Source of the DNA: an uncultured Lachnospiraceae bacterium
GTDB taxonomy: Bacteria > Bacillota > Clostridia > Lachnospirales > Lachnospiraceae
Length of the DNA: 64,000 nucleotides
Direction of reading: 5' to 3'
NCBI GenBank assembly: GCA_910584585.1
Contig: CAJUBP010000010.1
Span: 11,369-75,368, forward strand
Position 1 is the first letter of the stretch. Each line of letters opens with the position of its first letter. A model generated the notes under the pieces. It had not been told where the DNA came from. It ran no database searches and saw nothing but the letters and a program-made list of their open reading frames with translations. Made by a program: the position numbers and the translations under genes. Below, one piece after another: positions 1 through 8,936 of the stretch.

Positions 1-2
1 GA

Positions 3-515
3 TTGCCGGAGTCTTTGGACGCGGCTTCTTTGCCAGAACAGATAGGTATTTTGGAATATGCGGAGGATGCGGGGGCATTTTCGGCGTTTCAGGATATGAA
101 TTCTCCTATCTCCCGAATTGCCGGAGATTTGTCAGAAATGGATCGGGTAAAGGAAGTGACTGTGGATGTAATACCGCCCACTGATTTTTCCGTGGTTCCT
201 ATTTTAAAAGACGGAAACTTGATAGGAACGCTGGAACATCCCTATGGGGTTAACAAAGATGGAGACAGTTCCAGACAAGAGGCCGGAATGTTCCTGCTGT
301 CCCTGTTGTTGAGTGACGGCGTCCAGAGTGCGGCTTATATGGGAAATGAAGAGGGAATTCCGCTGAACCGCAGGGTTTTCAGTAATTATGAGGAAAATAA
401 AATGACAACTTATCTGGATTTTTTGAAGGAATATGATTTGGAAAATGCAAAACTTTATGAAGACGGCGGAATATGCCGGATTCTGCAGGAAGAGGCGGCA
501 GCAAATAGTAATTAA
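3..515 (+). CDS. C-terminal part of an extracellular solute-binding protein (5' truncated by window edge)
   Basis: Only the last ~170 residues are visible and the frame is open to the left edge, so the true start lies outside the window; the apparent TTG start is not credible. The motifs PYGVNKDG, FLLSLLLSDGVQ and GIPLNRRVF follow the usual C-terminal pattern of ABC-type sugar or peptide solute-binding lipoproteins (helix-rich FLLSDEVQ segment then a GIPxN loop). The same pattern occurs in the solute-binding protein at 28258. It ends 49 nt before the kinase gene. Assignment is by pattern only; substrate unknown. Confidence 0.55.
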   Translation: MPESLDAASLPEQIGILEYAEDAGAFSAFQDMNSPISRIAGDLSEMDRVKEVTVDVIPPTDFSVVPILKDGNLIGTLEHPYGVNKDGDSSRQEAGMFLLSLLLSDGVQSAAYMGNEEGIPLNRRVFSNYEENKMTTYLDFLKEYDLENAKLYEDGGICRILQEEAAANSN

Positions 516-564
516 TTCGCTGCGCAGCGGGGATTTTAGAGGGAGAAAATGGAGGAAACAGTAA

Positions 565-2775
565 ATGGTTAGATGTTTGGGCTGTATGGCGGAAATTCCG
601 GAGGAAGAAGAAATTTGCAGGCATTGCGGCTATCAGAAGGGGACAGATGTAAAAGAGGCTTATTACCTGCTGCCGGGAAAAATGCTGGGCGGAAAGTATC
701 TGATAGGAAAAGTGCTGGGATACGGAGGATTCGGTGTAACTTATATCGGCTGGGACACTACGCTGAAAAGAAAGGTGGCGGTGAAAGAATACTTGCCCAG
801 TGACTTTGCCACCAGAAGTTATGGGACGGAAGTGCTTACGGTGTTTTCTGGTGAGGCCACCGTACAGTTTGAAGCCGGGCTCAGCAGTTTTATTTCAGAG
901 GCAAAGCGGTTGGCCAGATTCAATCGGATTCCGGAGATTGTGGATATCTATGACTGCTTTATGGAAAACGGCACGGGTTATATCATCATGGAATTCTTAG
1001 AAGGGGTTACCGTGAAAGAAATGCTGAAAAAGCAGGAACGCATTCCGGTGGATGAAGCCCGAAGGATTGCCATGGCTGTGCTCCGGGGGCTTTCAGAGGT
1101 GCATAAAGAAGGAATTATCCACAGAGATATTGCACCGGATAATATTTTTATCAATAAAAAAGGAGAAGTGAAGCTTTTGGATTTCGGTGCGGCAAGATAT
1201 GCCACGGCAGTTCAGTCCAGAAGCCTTTCAGTGGTGCTAAAGCCAGGATACGCACCGGAAGAGCAGTACCGAAGCAGAGGCGAGCAGGGCCCCTGGACAG
1301 ATGTGTATGCCATGGGAGCCACCTTTTATCGGATGATTACGGGAATCCTTCCGGAAGAATCTATTGAACGGATGGTAGAAGATCATTTAAAGCCGCCTTC
1401 CGCTCTGGGGATAGAGATTGAGCCGAATACAGAGGCTGCCCTGATGAACAGCTTAAATGTCAGAAAAGAATTCAGGACCAGAGATGCGGAAACTTTTTAT
1501 CGGGAATTGGACAGCGATGAGAAAGTAGAGCGGGTGCAGGAGGAAAAGACGGTAAAAGAAGAGTTTAAAATTCCTGCCTGGATGCGGTGGGGAGCTGCGG
1601 CAGCAGGCGTGTTGGTATGTGTCTGCGCAGTGTTGATTGTCACAGGAAAAATCAGCTTTACCAAGAAGCAAATTGACAGTGCAGGCGGCGCCGAGGCGTT
1701 AAAAGAAGGAGAATGCTATGTGCCCAATGTCTCCGGGATGAGTTACGAGGAAGCGGAGAAAGTTCTGAAAGAAAAGAATCTGACGGTGCTGATCAACGGA
1801 ATGAATTACAGTGAAAGCATAGAAAAAAATAAAATTCTGAACCAGACGCCCAAGGATGGGGAAATCATAACGGCGGAAGAAACTGTGTATGTCATTATGA
1901 GCGGCGGAGGCCAGGAAGTGATGATGCCGGATCTTGCCGGAATGGAGTATGAAGAGGCCAAAGAGCTGATTGCGGCTCAGAATCTGGTGTTGAAAGAAGA
2001 TGGGATAACGGAGGAATACAGCGATTTTGTGGAAAAAGGGAGAATTATTTCTCAGAACATTGATCCGGAAGAGCGGATTAATGTCCAGACGGAAATTACT
2101 CTTACGGTTTCCCTTGGCAGCCTTTCTTCGGAAACAGCGGTTCTGACCGTACCGGATGTGCGGGGAATGACCAAAGATGAGGCGCTGGCCTGTCTTTCCC
2201 AATTGAAAGAATCCACTGGATTTACCTATTCCCTGGGAAAAGTGAAGAAAGAATTCAGTACAGAGGTGGGAAAGGGAAAAATCATCAGCCAGGGATTAGA
2301 ACCGGGAAGCCAGGTGCGTACCAATGAACCGCTGACCCTTGTGATCAGTAAAGGGCCTCAGAAAGTACAGGTGCCGGAGGTTGTATATTTGTCCAAAGAG
2401 GAAGCAGTGAAAAAGTTAGAAGAGGCGGGGCTGACCGTTCAGATTCAAGAGGAATACAGCTCCAAAGTTTCGAAAGGGCTTGTCATTAGCCAGAGCCAGA
2501 AGTCAGGTACTAAAGTGGGAAAAGGCACGGCGGTAACGATAAGCATAAGCCTTGGAGAAGAGCCGGCAAAATCGGATTCCGGCAATTCCAATAAGACGCC
2601 GCCTCAAAGAGAGTCTCAGCCGGAACCTCAGCCAGAGCAGCCCCAGGAGCCGGAACCCCAGCCCCAGCCTCAGCCAGAACCCCAGCCTCAGCCGGAACCC
2701 CAGCCAGCAGGAGAAGTTGTGGAAGACGGCGGCGGAGTTGTGGAAGATGACAATAATAATGTAGTCTCAGACTGA
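565..2775 (+). CDS. membrane Ser/Thr protein kinase with zinc ribbon and four PASTA repeats
   Basis: A 736-residue eukaryotic-type kinase of the PrkC/PknB/StkP class, which senses muropeptides or cell-wall precursors through PASTA domains. An N-terminal zinc ribbon (CLGC, CRHC) is unusual for the class. Kinase features: glycine loop GYGGFG at ~52-57, VAVK lysine ~74, HRDIAPDN at ~186 and DFG at ~206. One membrane span follows (~342-364), then four PASTA repeats (~384, ~450, ~527, ~602 onward) and a Pro/Gln/Glu-rich tail with an acidic end. GGAGG lies 9 nt before the ATG. It heads a same-strand run in which the next gene encodes a cognate PP2C phosphatase, the classic kinase-phosphatase pairing. 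Confidence 0.93.
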   Translation: MVRCLGCMAEIPEEEEICRHCGYQKGTDVKEAYYLLPGKMLGGKYLIGKVLGYGGFGVTYIGWDTTLKRKVAVKEYLPSDFATRSYGTEVLTVFSGEATVQFEAGLSSFISEAKRLARFNRIPEIVDIYDCFMENGTGYIIMEFLEGVTVKEMLKKQERIPVDEARRIAMAVLRGLSEVHKEGIIHRDIAPDNIFINKKGEVKLLDFGAARYATAVQSRSLSVVLKPGYAPEEQYRSRGEQGPWTDVYAMGATFYRMITGILPEESIERMVEDHLKPPSALGIEIEPNTEAALMNSLNVRKEFRTRDAETFYRELDSDEKVERVQEEKTVKEEFKIPAWMRWGAAAAGVLVCVCAVLIVTGKISFTKKQIDSAGGAEALKEGECYVPNVSGMSYEEAEKVLKEKNLTVLINGMNYSESIEKNKILNQTPKDGEIITAEETVYVIMSGGGQEVMMPDLAGMEYEEAKELIAAQNLVLKEDGITEEYSDFVEKGRIISQNIDPEERINVQTEITLTVSLGSLSSETAVLTVPDVRGMTKDEALACLSQLKESTGFTYSLGKVKKEFSTEVGKGKIISQGLEPGSQVRTNEPLTLVISKGPQKVQVPEVVYLSKEEAVKKLEEAGLTVQIQEEYSSKVSKGLVISQSQKSGTKVGKGTAVTISISLGEEPAKSDSGNSNKTPPQRESQPEPQPEQPQEPEPQPQPQPEPQPQPEPQPAGEVVEDGGGVVEDDNNNVVSD

Positions 2776-2795
2776 TACTGGAAATGGAGGAAACC

Positions 2796-3524
2796 ATGGT
2801 TACATACGAGATTTTATCAGAGCCGGGAGAACGGGAATATAACGAAGATTATGCAGGAGCAGGGCAGAACGGAGAGGCGTTTTGTTTTGTGCTTGCAGAC
2901 GGTTTGGGAGGCCATGGCGGAGGAGATGAAGCGTCCCGGATGGTAGCGGAATATATTTTAAATGATTTTGAGAAGCAGGGAGAGACGTCAGAGGAATATC
3001 TGCAGAAATGCTTTGAAGAAAGCCAGAAACTTCTGATGGAGGAACAGGAGAAGCAGAACAGAACCTATGAGATGAAAACTACCCTGGTGGTTCTGCTCGC
3101 AGACGAACATACGCTGCGGTGGGGGCATATCGGGGATTCCAGGCTGTACTTCTATCGGAACAAAAAGCTGAAGCGAAGAACCTTAGATCACAGTGTTCCG
3201 CAGATGCTGGTAGCTGCCGGAGAGATTAAGGAAGAAGAGATACGGGGCCATGCGGATCGAAACCGTCTGCTGCGGGTGATGGGATCTGAGTGGGATCATC
3301 CCAGGTATCAGCTTGCTCCGCCGGTAGAACGCACTGGACAGGAAGCATTCCTGCTGTGTTCCGATGGATTCTGGGAATGGATCGAAGAAAAACCCATGCA
3401 GGCCGCGTTAAAAAAGGCGGGTTCTCCGGCGGAGTGGTTAGAACATATGCGAAAAACAGTGCAGAAAAACGGAACGGGGAAAGGAATGGATAATTATTCT
3501 GCAATTGCAGTGTTCGTGGACTAG
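2796..3524 (+). CDS. PP2C-family Ser/Thr protein phosphatase
   Basis: A 242-residue soluble phosphatase that should dephosphorylate substrates of the adjacent kinase. Metal-binding PP2C motifs are present: NEDYAG, ADGLGGHGGG, HIGDSRLYFY, LLCSDGFWEW and a terminal DNYSAIAVFV. The ATG at 2796 is preferred over the one at 2784 because GGAGG (2786-2790) sits 5 nt before it. The kinase stop is only 20 nt upstream, so the two are almost certainly cotranscribed. Confidence 0.92.
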   Translation: MVTYEILSEPGEREYNEDYAGAGQNGEAFCFVLADGLGGHGGGDEASRMVAEYILNDFEKQGETSEEYLQKCFEESQKLLMEEQEKQNRTYEMKTTLVVLLADEHTLRWGHIGDSRLYFYRNKKLKRRTLDHSVPQMLVAAGEIKEEEIRGHADRNRLLRVMGSEWDHPRYQLAPPVERTGQEAFLLCSDGFWEWIEEKPMQAALKKAGSPAEWLEHMRKTVQKNGTGKGMDNYSAIAVFVD

Positions 3525-3529
3525 AAAAG

Positions 3530-3672
3530 AAAGAGTTCCGCAATTACACTAATTGCGGCCAGGGAAGGAAGAGTTCCGCAATTGCACTAATGCGGCTAGG
3601 GAAGGAAGAGTTTCGCAGGTGCGCTAATTGCGGCCAGGGAAAGAAGAGTTCCGCAATTGCAGCATTATGCGG
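3530..3672 (+). repeat. ~38-bp tandem repeat of small hairpins, about 3.6 copies
   Basis: The unit begins GTTCCGCAATT and ends near GGGAAGGAAGA. The first copy holds a perfect stem, CCGCAATT-N5-AATTGCGG; later copies are degenerate. The repeat fills the gap between the PP2C gene and the first FHA gene, and the last copy runs up to the FHA ribosome binding site. It may stabilise or segment the mRNA. Confidence 0.8.
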
Positions 3673-3689
3673 ATTGGAGGAGGAAGAAA

Positions 3690-4286
3690 ATGGCAATTAT
3701 ACAATGTCCCAACGGGCATTATTACGACAATGAAAAGTTCAGCGGCTGCCCCCACTGCGCCAGTTTGGCGGAAAGCATGGGAAACCAGCAGGAATCCTTG
3801 ACTGTGGCTTTGGCGCAGGAGGCCCGGCAGGTAGAAAACTATGCAGTAGAATACTTAAAGAACAATGCGCCCCAGGCCGCTGCCCCCGCGTCTGTGCAGA
3901 GAGAGATGGAAAAGACGGTAAGCCTGTTTGAAAAAGAAGGGGTATCCAAGTGCATTGCAGGCTGGCTGGTGTGTACGGAGGGGGAGGAATATGGCAGAGG
4001 CTTTCCCTTGTATGCAGGATTTAACCGCATCGGCAGAAGCCGCGGCAACGATATTGTACTGACAGATCCCCATGTGTCCAGAGAAGAGCATTGTTCTGTT
4101 ATTTATGAGGAAAAGAAGAATGTTTTCTACCTGTTTCCAAAGGACGGAAATCTCGTTTACGCAGGGGAAGAAATGGTGGAACAGGCCCAGGAACTTACAG
4201 ACGGGCAGGCCATTGCCATAGGGGAGACAAAGCTGGAATTTGTGGCATACTGCAAGGGAGAGAAGAAATGGGAAAAGAAAAAATAA
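3690..4286 (+). CDS. zinc-ribbon FHA-domain protein, GarA-like
   Basis: A 198-residue soluble phosphothreonine reader. The N-terminal ribbon is CPNGHYYDNEKF followed by CPHC, shared with the protein at 8233. A threonine motif EKTVSLF (T76) lies before a C-terminal FHA domain (GRSRGNDIVL, DPHVSREEHC). By analogy with actinobacterial GarA/OdhI, phosphorylation of that Thr could make the FHA domain bind its own tail. The ATG at 3690 is chosen because GGAGGAGGAAG precedes it; an in-frame ATG at 3657 lies inside the repeat. Its end overlaps the next gene by 19 nt, suggesting translational coupling. Confidence 0.85.
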   Translation: MAIIQCPNGHYYDNEKFSGCPHCASLAESMGNQQESLTVALAQEARQVENYAVEYLKNNAPQAAAPASVQREMEKTVSLFEKEGVSKCIAGWLVCTEGEEYGRGFPLYAGFNRIGRSRGNDIVLTDPHVSREEHCSVIYEEKKNVFYLFPKDGNLVYAGEEMVEQAQELTDGQAIAIGETKLEFVAYCKGEKKWEKKK

Positions 4287-6073
4287 AGACGGTTCGGCTG
4301 TTTTCTCTGGCTGAACCAGGGTTTGCTTCCATAGAAGAAAACAAGTTTCAACACATGTTAATCCGGTTGTTTTCCTTAGCGCTGGCACTCTGCCTGTGTC
4401 TGGGCCGCAGCCCGCAGATACTGGCTGCGGACATTGACAGTCAGATTGGAGAGGTCAGGATTGAGGGCGCTGCCGCTTACATGCCTGAGATAAATATTTA
4501 TTGTTATCCCGGACAACCGGAACTTTTGGAAGATGTAAGCGTTACCTATGGAAAAGAGGAACTTCTGGTCAGTCCGGCTCTTCCTTTTGCGCAGACAGAG
4601 GCAGGCACGGATTACTATATCCTTTTAGACATTTCCGCTTCTGTCAGCCCAGAGTATTTTGCAGGGATGAAGGCAAGTATTCTGGATTTTTGGCAGAATA
4701 TGAAGGCAAAGGATAAGCTTTCCCTGATTACATTTGGGGATGCGGTAACCGTGGTATTTCAGGATCAGACAGCGGCAGATGATATTTCCGGCGCGGTAAA
4801 CGCGCTGCAGAATCCGGATCAGAACACCTGCCTGTTTGAAGCCATCGACAAGACGGCAAAGCTTGCAGATGTGAAAGAAGAGGCGGGCGTCCGCAAGGTG
4901 GCGCTGGCATTGACGGACGGAGAGGATTTTTCAGAAAATACTTCTACCAAAGAAGAGGCCCTTGCCACGTTAAAAGAAAAAATGATTCCTCTTTATGCTA
5001 TGGCAGCCAAGGAAAATAAACAGGGAGATGAGAACAGTTATATAGACAGCATGGGAGCGTTTGTTCGGGAATCCGGCGGACGGATGGAGATTTTTGACGC
5101 AGAAAGCGCAGTCGGGGTGATGCAGAAACTGAACCAGACCTTTGCAGAAGCTTTTGTGATTTCGGCAAGGGCAAGATCTAACGCGGTGGATCATAAGAAA
5201 AAAGCCCTGGCAGTTACATTTTCCGATGGAAAAACAAAAATTTCTGATTTTATCGTGTCTTATTATCAGGAGGATGAAGAAGCGCCTGTGGCGTCTGTCA
5301 AGCAGAATTCCAAACATTCTCTGAAAATAACCTTCAGCGAGCCGGTAAAAGGCGCAAATAAGGTGGATGCCTATGAGATTAAGCGTGAGGACTCCCGGAT
5401 AACGGATGGGTATATGGTGCGCTATGACAAAGAAAAGGCCACTGCAGTTCTTACCTTTGAGGAAGATCTTCTGAATGGAAAATACGAAATAAAATTCCGC
5501 GGCGTGACAGATAATTCTATGGAAGAGAACGAATTGACAAAAAGGTGCACTTTTCAGGTGAAAAAGGGCAGGAACTTGGGCGTTTCTGATTATCTGAAAC
5601 AGTATCAGGTATTTTTGGCTGCAGCGGTTATTCTGGTTGTATTGCTGATTGCCGGAGCCATTGTATGGCATAGAGTGAAGAAACAGAAAGGAATTGTCAC
5701 CATAGAGGGAAAGGCAGTGCTCCAGTCCAATGTAGAGAAAAAGCATCATGTGCAGGTGCAGAAAAGGCAGATTCCCAGAAGACAGATCCAGTTTTGTCTG
5801 GAAGGGGCCGCCGGCGCAGGGAGGCAGCTGAATGTGGATATTTCAGGGAGCATTATTGTAGGACGTTCCAGGAACTGTGATGTTTCGATAGAAGATGAGA
5901 GGATGTCCCGCCAGCATTTTGCTATTTCGGACAGGAACGGCGTATTCTATCTGGAAGATCTGCATACCACCAATGGAACATGGGTGAACGGAAAAAGGAT
6001 TGCCGCGCCGAGCCCTCTTGCCTCTGGAGACAGGATACAGGCCGGGGACATGGCAATGACAGTGAGGTGGTAA
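4268..6073 (+). CDS. membrane-anchored VWA-domain protein with cytoplasmic FHA domain
   Basis: A 601-residue protein. It starts with a short basic segment containing KTVRLF (T8), then a hydrophobic signal or anchor (~31-52), a von Willebrand A domain with MIDAS motif LDISASVS and ALTDGEDFS, an Ig-like or SbsA-like region, a second membrane span (~443-465) and a C-terminal FHA domain (VGRSRNCDVS, MSRQHF, TTNGTWVNG). The VWA domain should lie outside and the FHA inside. Extracellular ligand binding could thus be linked to intracellular phosphothreonine recognition. It overlaps the upstream gene and is 3 nt from the second kinase. Confidence 0.86.
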   Translation: MGKEKIKTVRLFSLAEPGFASIEENKFQHMLIRLFSLALALCLCLGRSPQILAADIDSQIGEVRIEGAAAYMPEINIYCYPGQPELLEDVSVTYGKEELLVSPALPFAQTEAGTDYYILLDISASVSPEYFAGMKASILDFWQNMKAKDKLSLITFGDAVTVVFQDQTAADDISGAVNALQNPDQNTCLFEAIDKTAKLADVKEEAGVRKVALALTDGEDFSENTSTKEEALATLKEKMIPLYAMAAKENKQGDENSYIDSMGAFVRESGGRMEIFDAESAVGVMQKLNQTFAEAFVISARARSNAVDHKKKALAVTFSDGKTKISDFIVSYYQEDEEAPVASVKQNSKHSLKITFSEPVKGANKVDAYEIKREDSRITDGYMVRYDKEKATAVLTFEEDLLNGKYEIKFRGVTDNSMEENELTKRCTFQVKKGRNLGVSDYLKQYQVFLAAAVILVVLLIAGAIVWHRVKKQKGIVTIEGKAVLQSNVEKKHHVQVQKRQIPRRQIQFCLEGAAGAGRQLNVDISGSIIVGRSRNCDVSIEDERMSRQHFAISDRNGVFYLEDLHTTNGTWVNGKRIAAPSPLASGDRIQAGDMAMTVRW

Positions 6074-6076
6074 GGG

Positions 6077-7372
6077 ATGAGGGAGGAATACAGGTGCCCT
6101 AATTGTTTTCAGGGGAATATCAGTACAGGAATCTGCACATGCTGCGGATTTGACAGGCAGGAAGAGAAGCAGAATCCCATGCGCCTGCCGGAGTGGTCCT
6201 TTCTTGCGGACCGTTATCTGATTGGGCGGATTCTGGGAAACGGGGGATTTGGGATTACTTACAAGGCATTTGACGTGTTAAATCAATGTGTCTGCGCAGT
6301 GAAAGAATTTGTTCCGGTGGGCGTTGTGGCAAGGAGAGAAGACAGGATTCACATAACAGTGACCTCTAAATCAAACACCGAAGATTTCGAACATGGGAAG
6401 CGGCGGTTTATGGAAGAGGCGGAGGTGCTGAAAAAGCTGACCGATGTGCCGGAAGTGGTGCAGATCATGGATTATTTTATGCTGAATGACACGGCTTATT
6501 TTGTAATGGAATATATTGAAGGCGCGACCTTGAAGCAATTGATGAAGATTTATGGAGGAAAGATTCCGCTGCCGGACGCTGTGTCAATGATCGGCAGTGC
6601 GGGAATGGCATTAGAGCAGGTGCATAGAAGGGCTGGGATTTTTCACAGGGATATCAGTCCGGACAATATTATGGTGACGGCGGACGGCCGGGTGAAATTA
6701 ATTGATTTCGGCAATGCCAAGCATATCATAGGGAAAAGGAGCCAGACGCTCTCTGTAATACTAAAACACGGATATGCGCCGCCGGAACAGTATTCCAGTA
6801 CCAGCAGCCAGGGCAGTTATACAGATGTTTATTCCCTGGCGGTGACTTTTTATTATGCCGTGACAGGCATAATGGTGCCAAGCGCGCCGGATCGCTTCGG
6901 GGGAGAAGAATACCGCCCGTTGTTGGAATTGTGTCCGCAGGCGGGGCAAAGAGTATCACAGGCAGTGGATCGGGCGTTGGTATTAAACAGCAAGAACAGG
7001 ACCAGTTCTGCCGCAGAGTTCGTCCGTGACTTTTCTTTCTCAAAGGGAAGTTCTGCTACAGCTTACCTGAAATTGTCAGGCGGCGGGCGGCAGGAATGGA
7101 GTCTGCCGGAGAATAAGAAAGTGGTAATCGGCCGTTCCAGCGGGTGGGCGGATATTGTCCCCACCAACGACGGCAAAGTCAGCAAGCAGCACTGCGAATT
7201 GTTCTGGGACAGTTTAGAGCAGCGCATGTATCTGAGGGATTGTTCCACAAACGGTACTTTTATTGACGGCGCAAGGCTTCAAAAGGGAAAGGCCTATCTG
7301 ATTCCAAACGGCGGGCAGTTTTCCCTTGGAAACCATATCTGTGATTTGGAAGTGGGGTGGAAAAATGGCTGA
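6077..7372 (+). CDS. Ser/Thr protein kinase with N-terminal zinc ribbon and C-terminal FHA domain
   Basis: A 431-residue kinase without an evident membrane span. Order: zinc ribbon (CPNC, CTCC), kinase domain with GNGGFG loop, CAVKEF lysine, HRDISPDN at ~190 and DFG at ~210, then an FHA domain from ~349 (VIGRSSGW, VSKQHCELF, CSTNGTF). A kinase fused to its own FHA can dock on phosphorylated partners or on itself. The stop codon overlaps the following PP2C start by 8 nt, making a second kinase-phosphatase pair. Confidence 0.92.
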   Translation: MREEYRCPNCFQGNISTGICTCCGFDRQEEKQNPMRLPEWSFLADRYLIGRILGNGGFGITYKAFDVLNQCVCAVKEFVPVGVVARREDRIHITVTSKSNTEDFEHGKRRFMEEAEVLKKLTDVPEVVQIMDYFMLNDTAYFVMEYIEGATLKQLMKIYGGKIPLPDAVSMIGSAGMALEQVHRRAGIFHRDISPDNIMVTADGRVKLIDFGNAKHIIGKRSQTLSVILKHGYAPPEQYSSTSSQGSYTDVYSLAVTFYYAVTGIMVPSAPDRFGGEEYRPLLELCPQAGQRVSQAVDRALVLNSKNRTSSAAEFVRDFSFSKGSSATAYLKLSGGGRQEWSLPENKKVVIGRSSGWADIVPTNDGKVSKQHCELFWDSLEQRMYLRDCSTNGTFIDGARLQKGKAYLIPNGGQFSLGNHICDLEVGWKNG

Positions 7373-8252
7373 AATGGAAAAAGACATTGTGACAGTCCGG
7401 CTGTTTCCTCAACACAGGGCAGAGCCGGAGGTGAAAATAGAAATCGGCACATCCAGTATTATCGGAACCAGACGCAGCCAGGAGGATACCATATTTGGCT
7501 ATGGTTCAGGAAAGGAAGCCATTGCTCTGGTCTGCGACGGCATGGGAGGGCTTTCCGGCGGGGAGATTGCAAGCAAGGCGGCGGCAGAGAGTCTGGTGAA
7601 TGCGTGGTTTGGCAGAAAAGAGATTGAGGATATTCCGGAATTTTTAGAAAAAGAGGCGCTGAAAGCGGACGAGAAGGTATTCCAGCAGAAAAATGATAAA
7701 GGAGAACGGCTTCGGGCGGGAACTACCATTGTAGCGGCGATTATCCGCGGAAATGAATTGTATTGGCTGTCGGTGGGGGACAGTAAAATATATATTATCC
7801 GGGGGAAAGAAATTCTGTCGGTATGCAGAGAGCACAATTACCGGCTGACCTTAAACCAACAGCTGGAGCAGGGTGAGCTGACGCCGGAAGAATATGCGGC
7901 AGAAGAATACAGGGCAGAGGCTTTGATCAGCTACCTCGGAATGGGAAATGTGTCTTTGATGGATTTGAACCGCCAGCCTTTTCTGCTGGAAGACGGGGAC
8001 ATTGTTCTTTTAAGCAGCGACGGACTGTACCGGAGCCTTTCAGAAGAAGAGATCTTATGCCTGATCAAAGAGTTTGGCGGTGACGTGCAGGGAGCGGCAG
8101 ATGTGTTAACTTCGGCCGCCCTGGGAAACAAACAGTCCGGGCAGGACAATACCTCTGTGGTAGTGATGCGTTATAGCGTTTCGGGCAGGAAAGAAGAACA
8201 GGAAGAGAAAAAGAAAACGGGAGGAAAGCAGGATGAATTTAAAAAGATGTGA
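7365..8252 (+). CDS. PP2C-family phosphatase with TVRLF N-terminal motif
   Basis: A 295-residue phosphatase with motifs RSQEDT, CDGMGGLSGG, GTTIVAA, WLSVGDSKIY, LLSSDGLY and GQDNTSVVV. The first 15 residues contain VTVRLF (T10), resembling the N terminus of the VWA-FHA protein at 4268, which suggests a shared phosphorylation or docking site. The start at 7365 is preferred over 7326 because GGGGTGG precedes it and it gives the usual short overlap with the kinase gene. The C terminus is a charged Lys/Glu tail. Confidence 0.9.
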   Translation: MAEMEKDIVTVRLFPQHRAEPEVKIEIGTSSIIGTRRSQEDTIFGYGSGKEAIALVCDGMGGLSGGEIASKAAAESLVNAWFGRKEIEDIPEFLEKEALKADEKVFQQKNDKGERLRAGTTIVAAIIRGNELYWLSVGDSKIYIIRGKEILSVCREHNYRLTLNQQLEQGELTPEEYAAEEYRAEALISYLGMGNVSLMDLNRQPFLLEDGDIVLLSSDGLYRSLSEEEILCLIKEFGGDVQGAADVLTSAALGNKQSGQDNTSVVVMRYSVSGRKEEQEEKKKTGGKQDEFKKM

Positions 8253-8934
8253 AAATGGTCATTTTTATGACGGAGACAAGTTCCAGATGTGTCCCCACTG
8301 CGCAGCAGTAGGCGGCGGAGAACAGCAGGCGACTATGCCTTATACGGAGGCAGATAACGGTTACAACACAGCCATGACAGAGCCGGTGACTATGCCGATG
8401 TATGCGCCTAAGGAGCCGCAGGCTGCCGGCGCTTTTCCGGTGCAGCCCCAGATGATGGAGCAGCCGTCAGGCAATCTTTCTTTGCAGGATGCAGTGAGCA
8501 GGGCAATCACTGTGCCCGGAGGCATGGAGCAGGATGAAGAGAAAACGGTCAGCCTTTACCAGTATCAGAACCACACAGATCCGGTGGCGGGCTGGCTGGT
8601 ATGTATTGAGGGAACAGATTTCGGCAGCAGTTTTACCGTAAAAAGCGGAAGAAATTTTATTGGGCGGGCCTCCCATATGGATGTGGTGCTGCGGGGAGAT
8701 AACAGCATTTCCAGGGAAAAGCACGCCATTATTCTCTATGAGCCGAAACGGAGGGAATTTATCGCCCAGGCCGGCGAGTCCAGAGAACTGTTTTATCTGA
8801 ATGATGAGGTTGTGCTGAATCCAGTGCGGCTGAAACAGTATGATATTCTGACGATCGGAAATACAAGGCTGATGTTTTTTCCCTGCTGCGGAGAGAATTT
8901 CAGCTGGGATGATTTTAAGAAAGATGAGGAATAG
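8233..8934 (+). CDS. zinc-ribbon FHA-domain protein, GarA-like (second copy)
   Basis: A 233-residue paralogue of the protein at 3690: ribbon CENGHFYDGDKF plus CPHC, a Met/Pro/Thr-rich linker, the threonine motif EEKTVSLY (T105), the shared stretch AGWLVC, and a C-terminal FHA domain (IGRASHMDVVL, ISREKHAI). It overlaps the upstream phosphatase by 20 nt and is 2 nt from the next gene. Likely a cytosolic phospho-switch adaptor of the system. Confidence 0.85.
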   Translation: MNLKRCENGHFYDGDKFQMCPHCAAVGGGEQQATMPYTEADNGYNTAMTEPVTMPMYAPKEPQAAGAFPVQPQMMEQPSGNLSLQDAVSRAITVPGGMEQDEEKTVSLYQYQNHTDPVAGWLVCIEGTDFGSSFTVKSGRNFIGRASHMDVVLRGDNSISREKHAIILYEPKRREFIAQAGESRELFYLNDEVVLNPVRLKQYDILTIGNTRLMFFPCCGENFSWDDFKKDEE

Positions 8935-8936
8935 GG

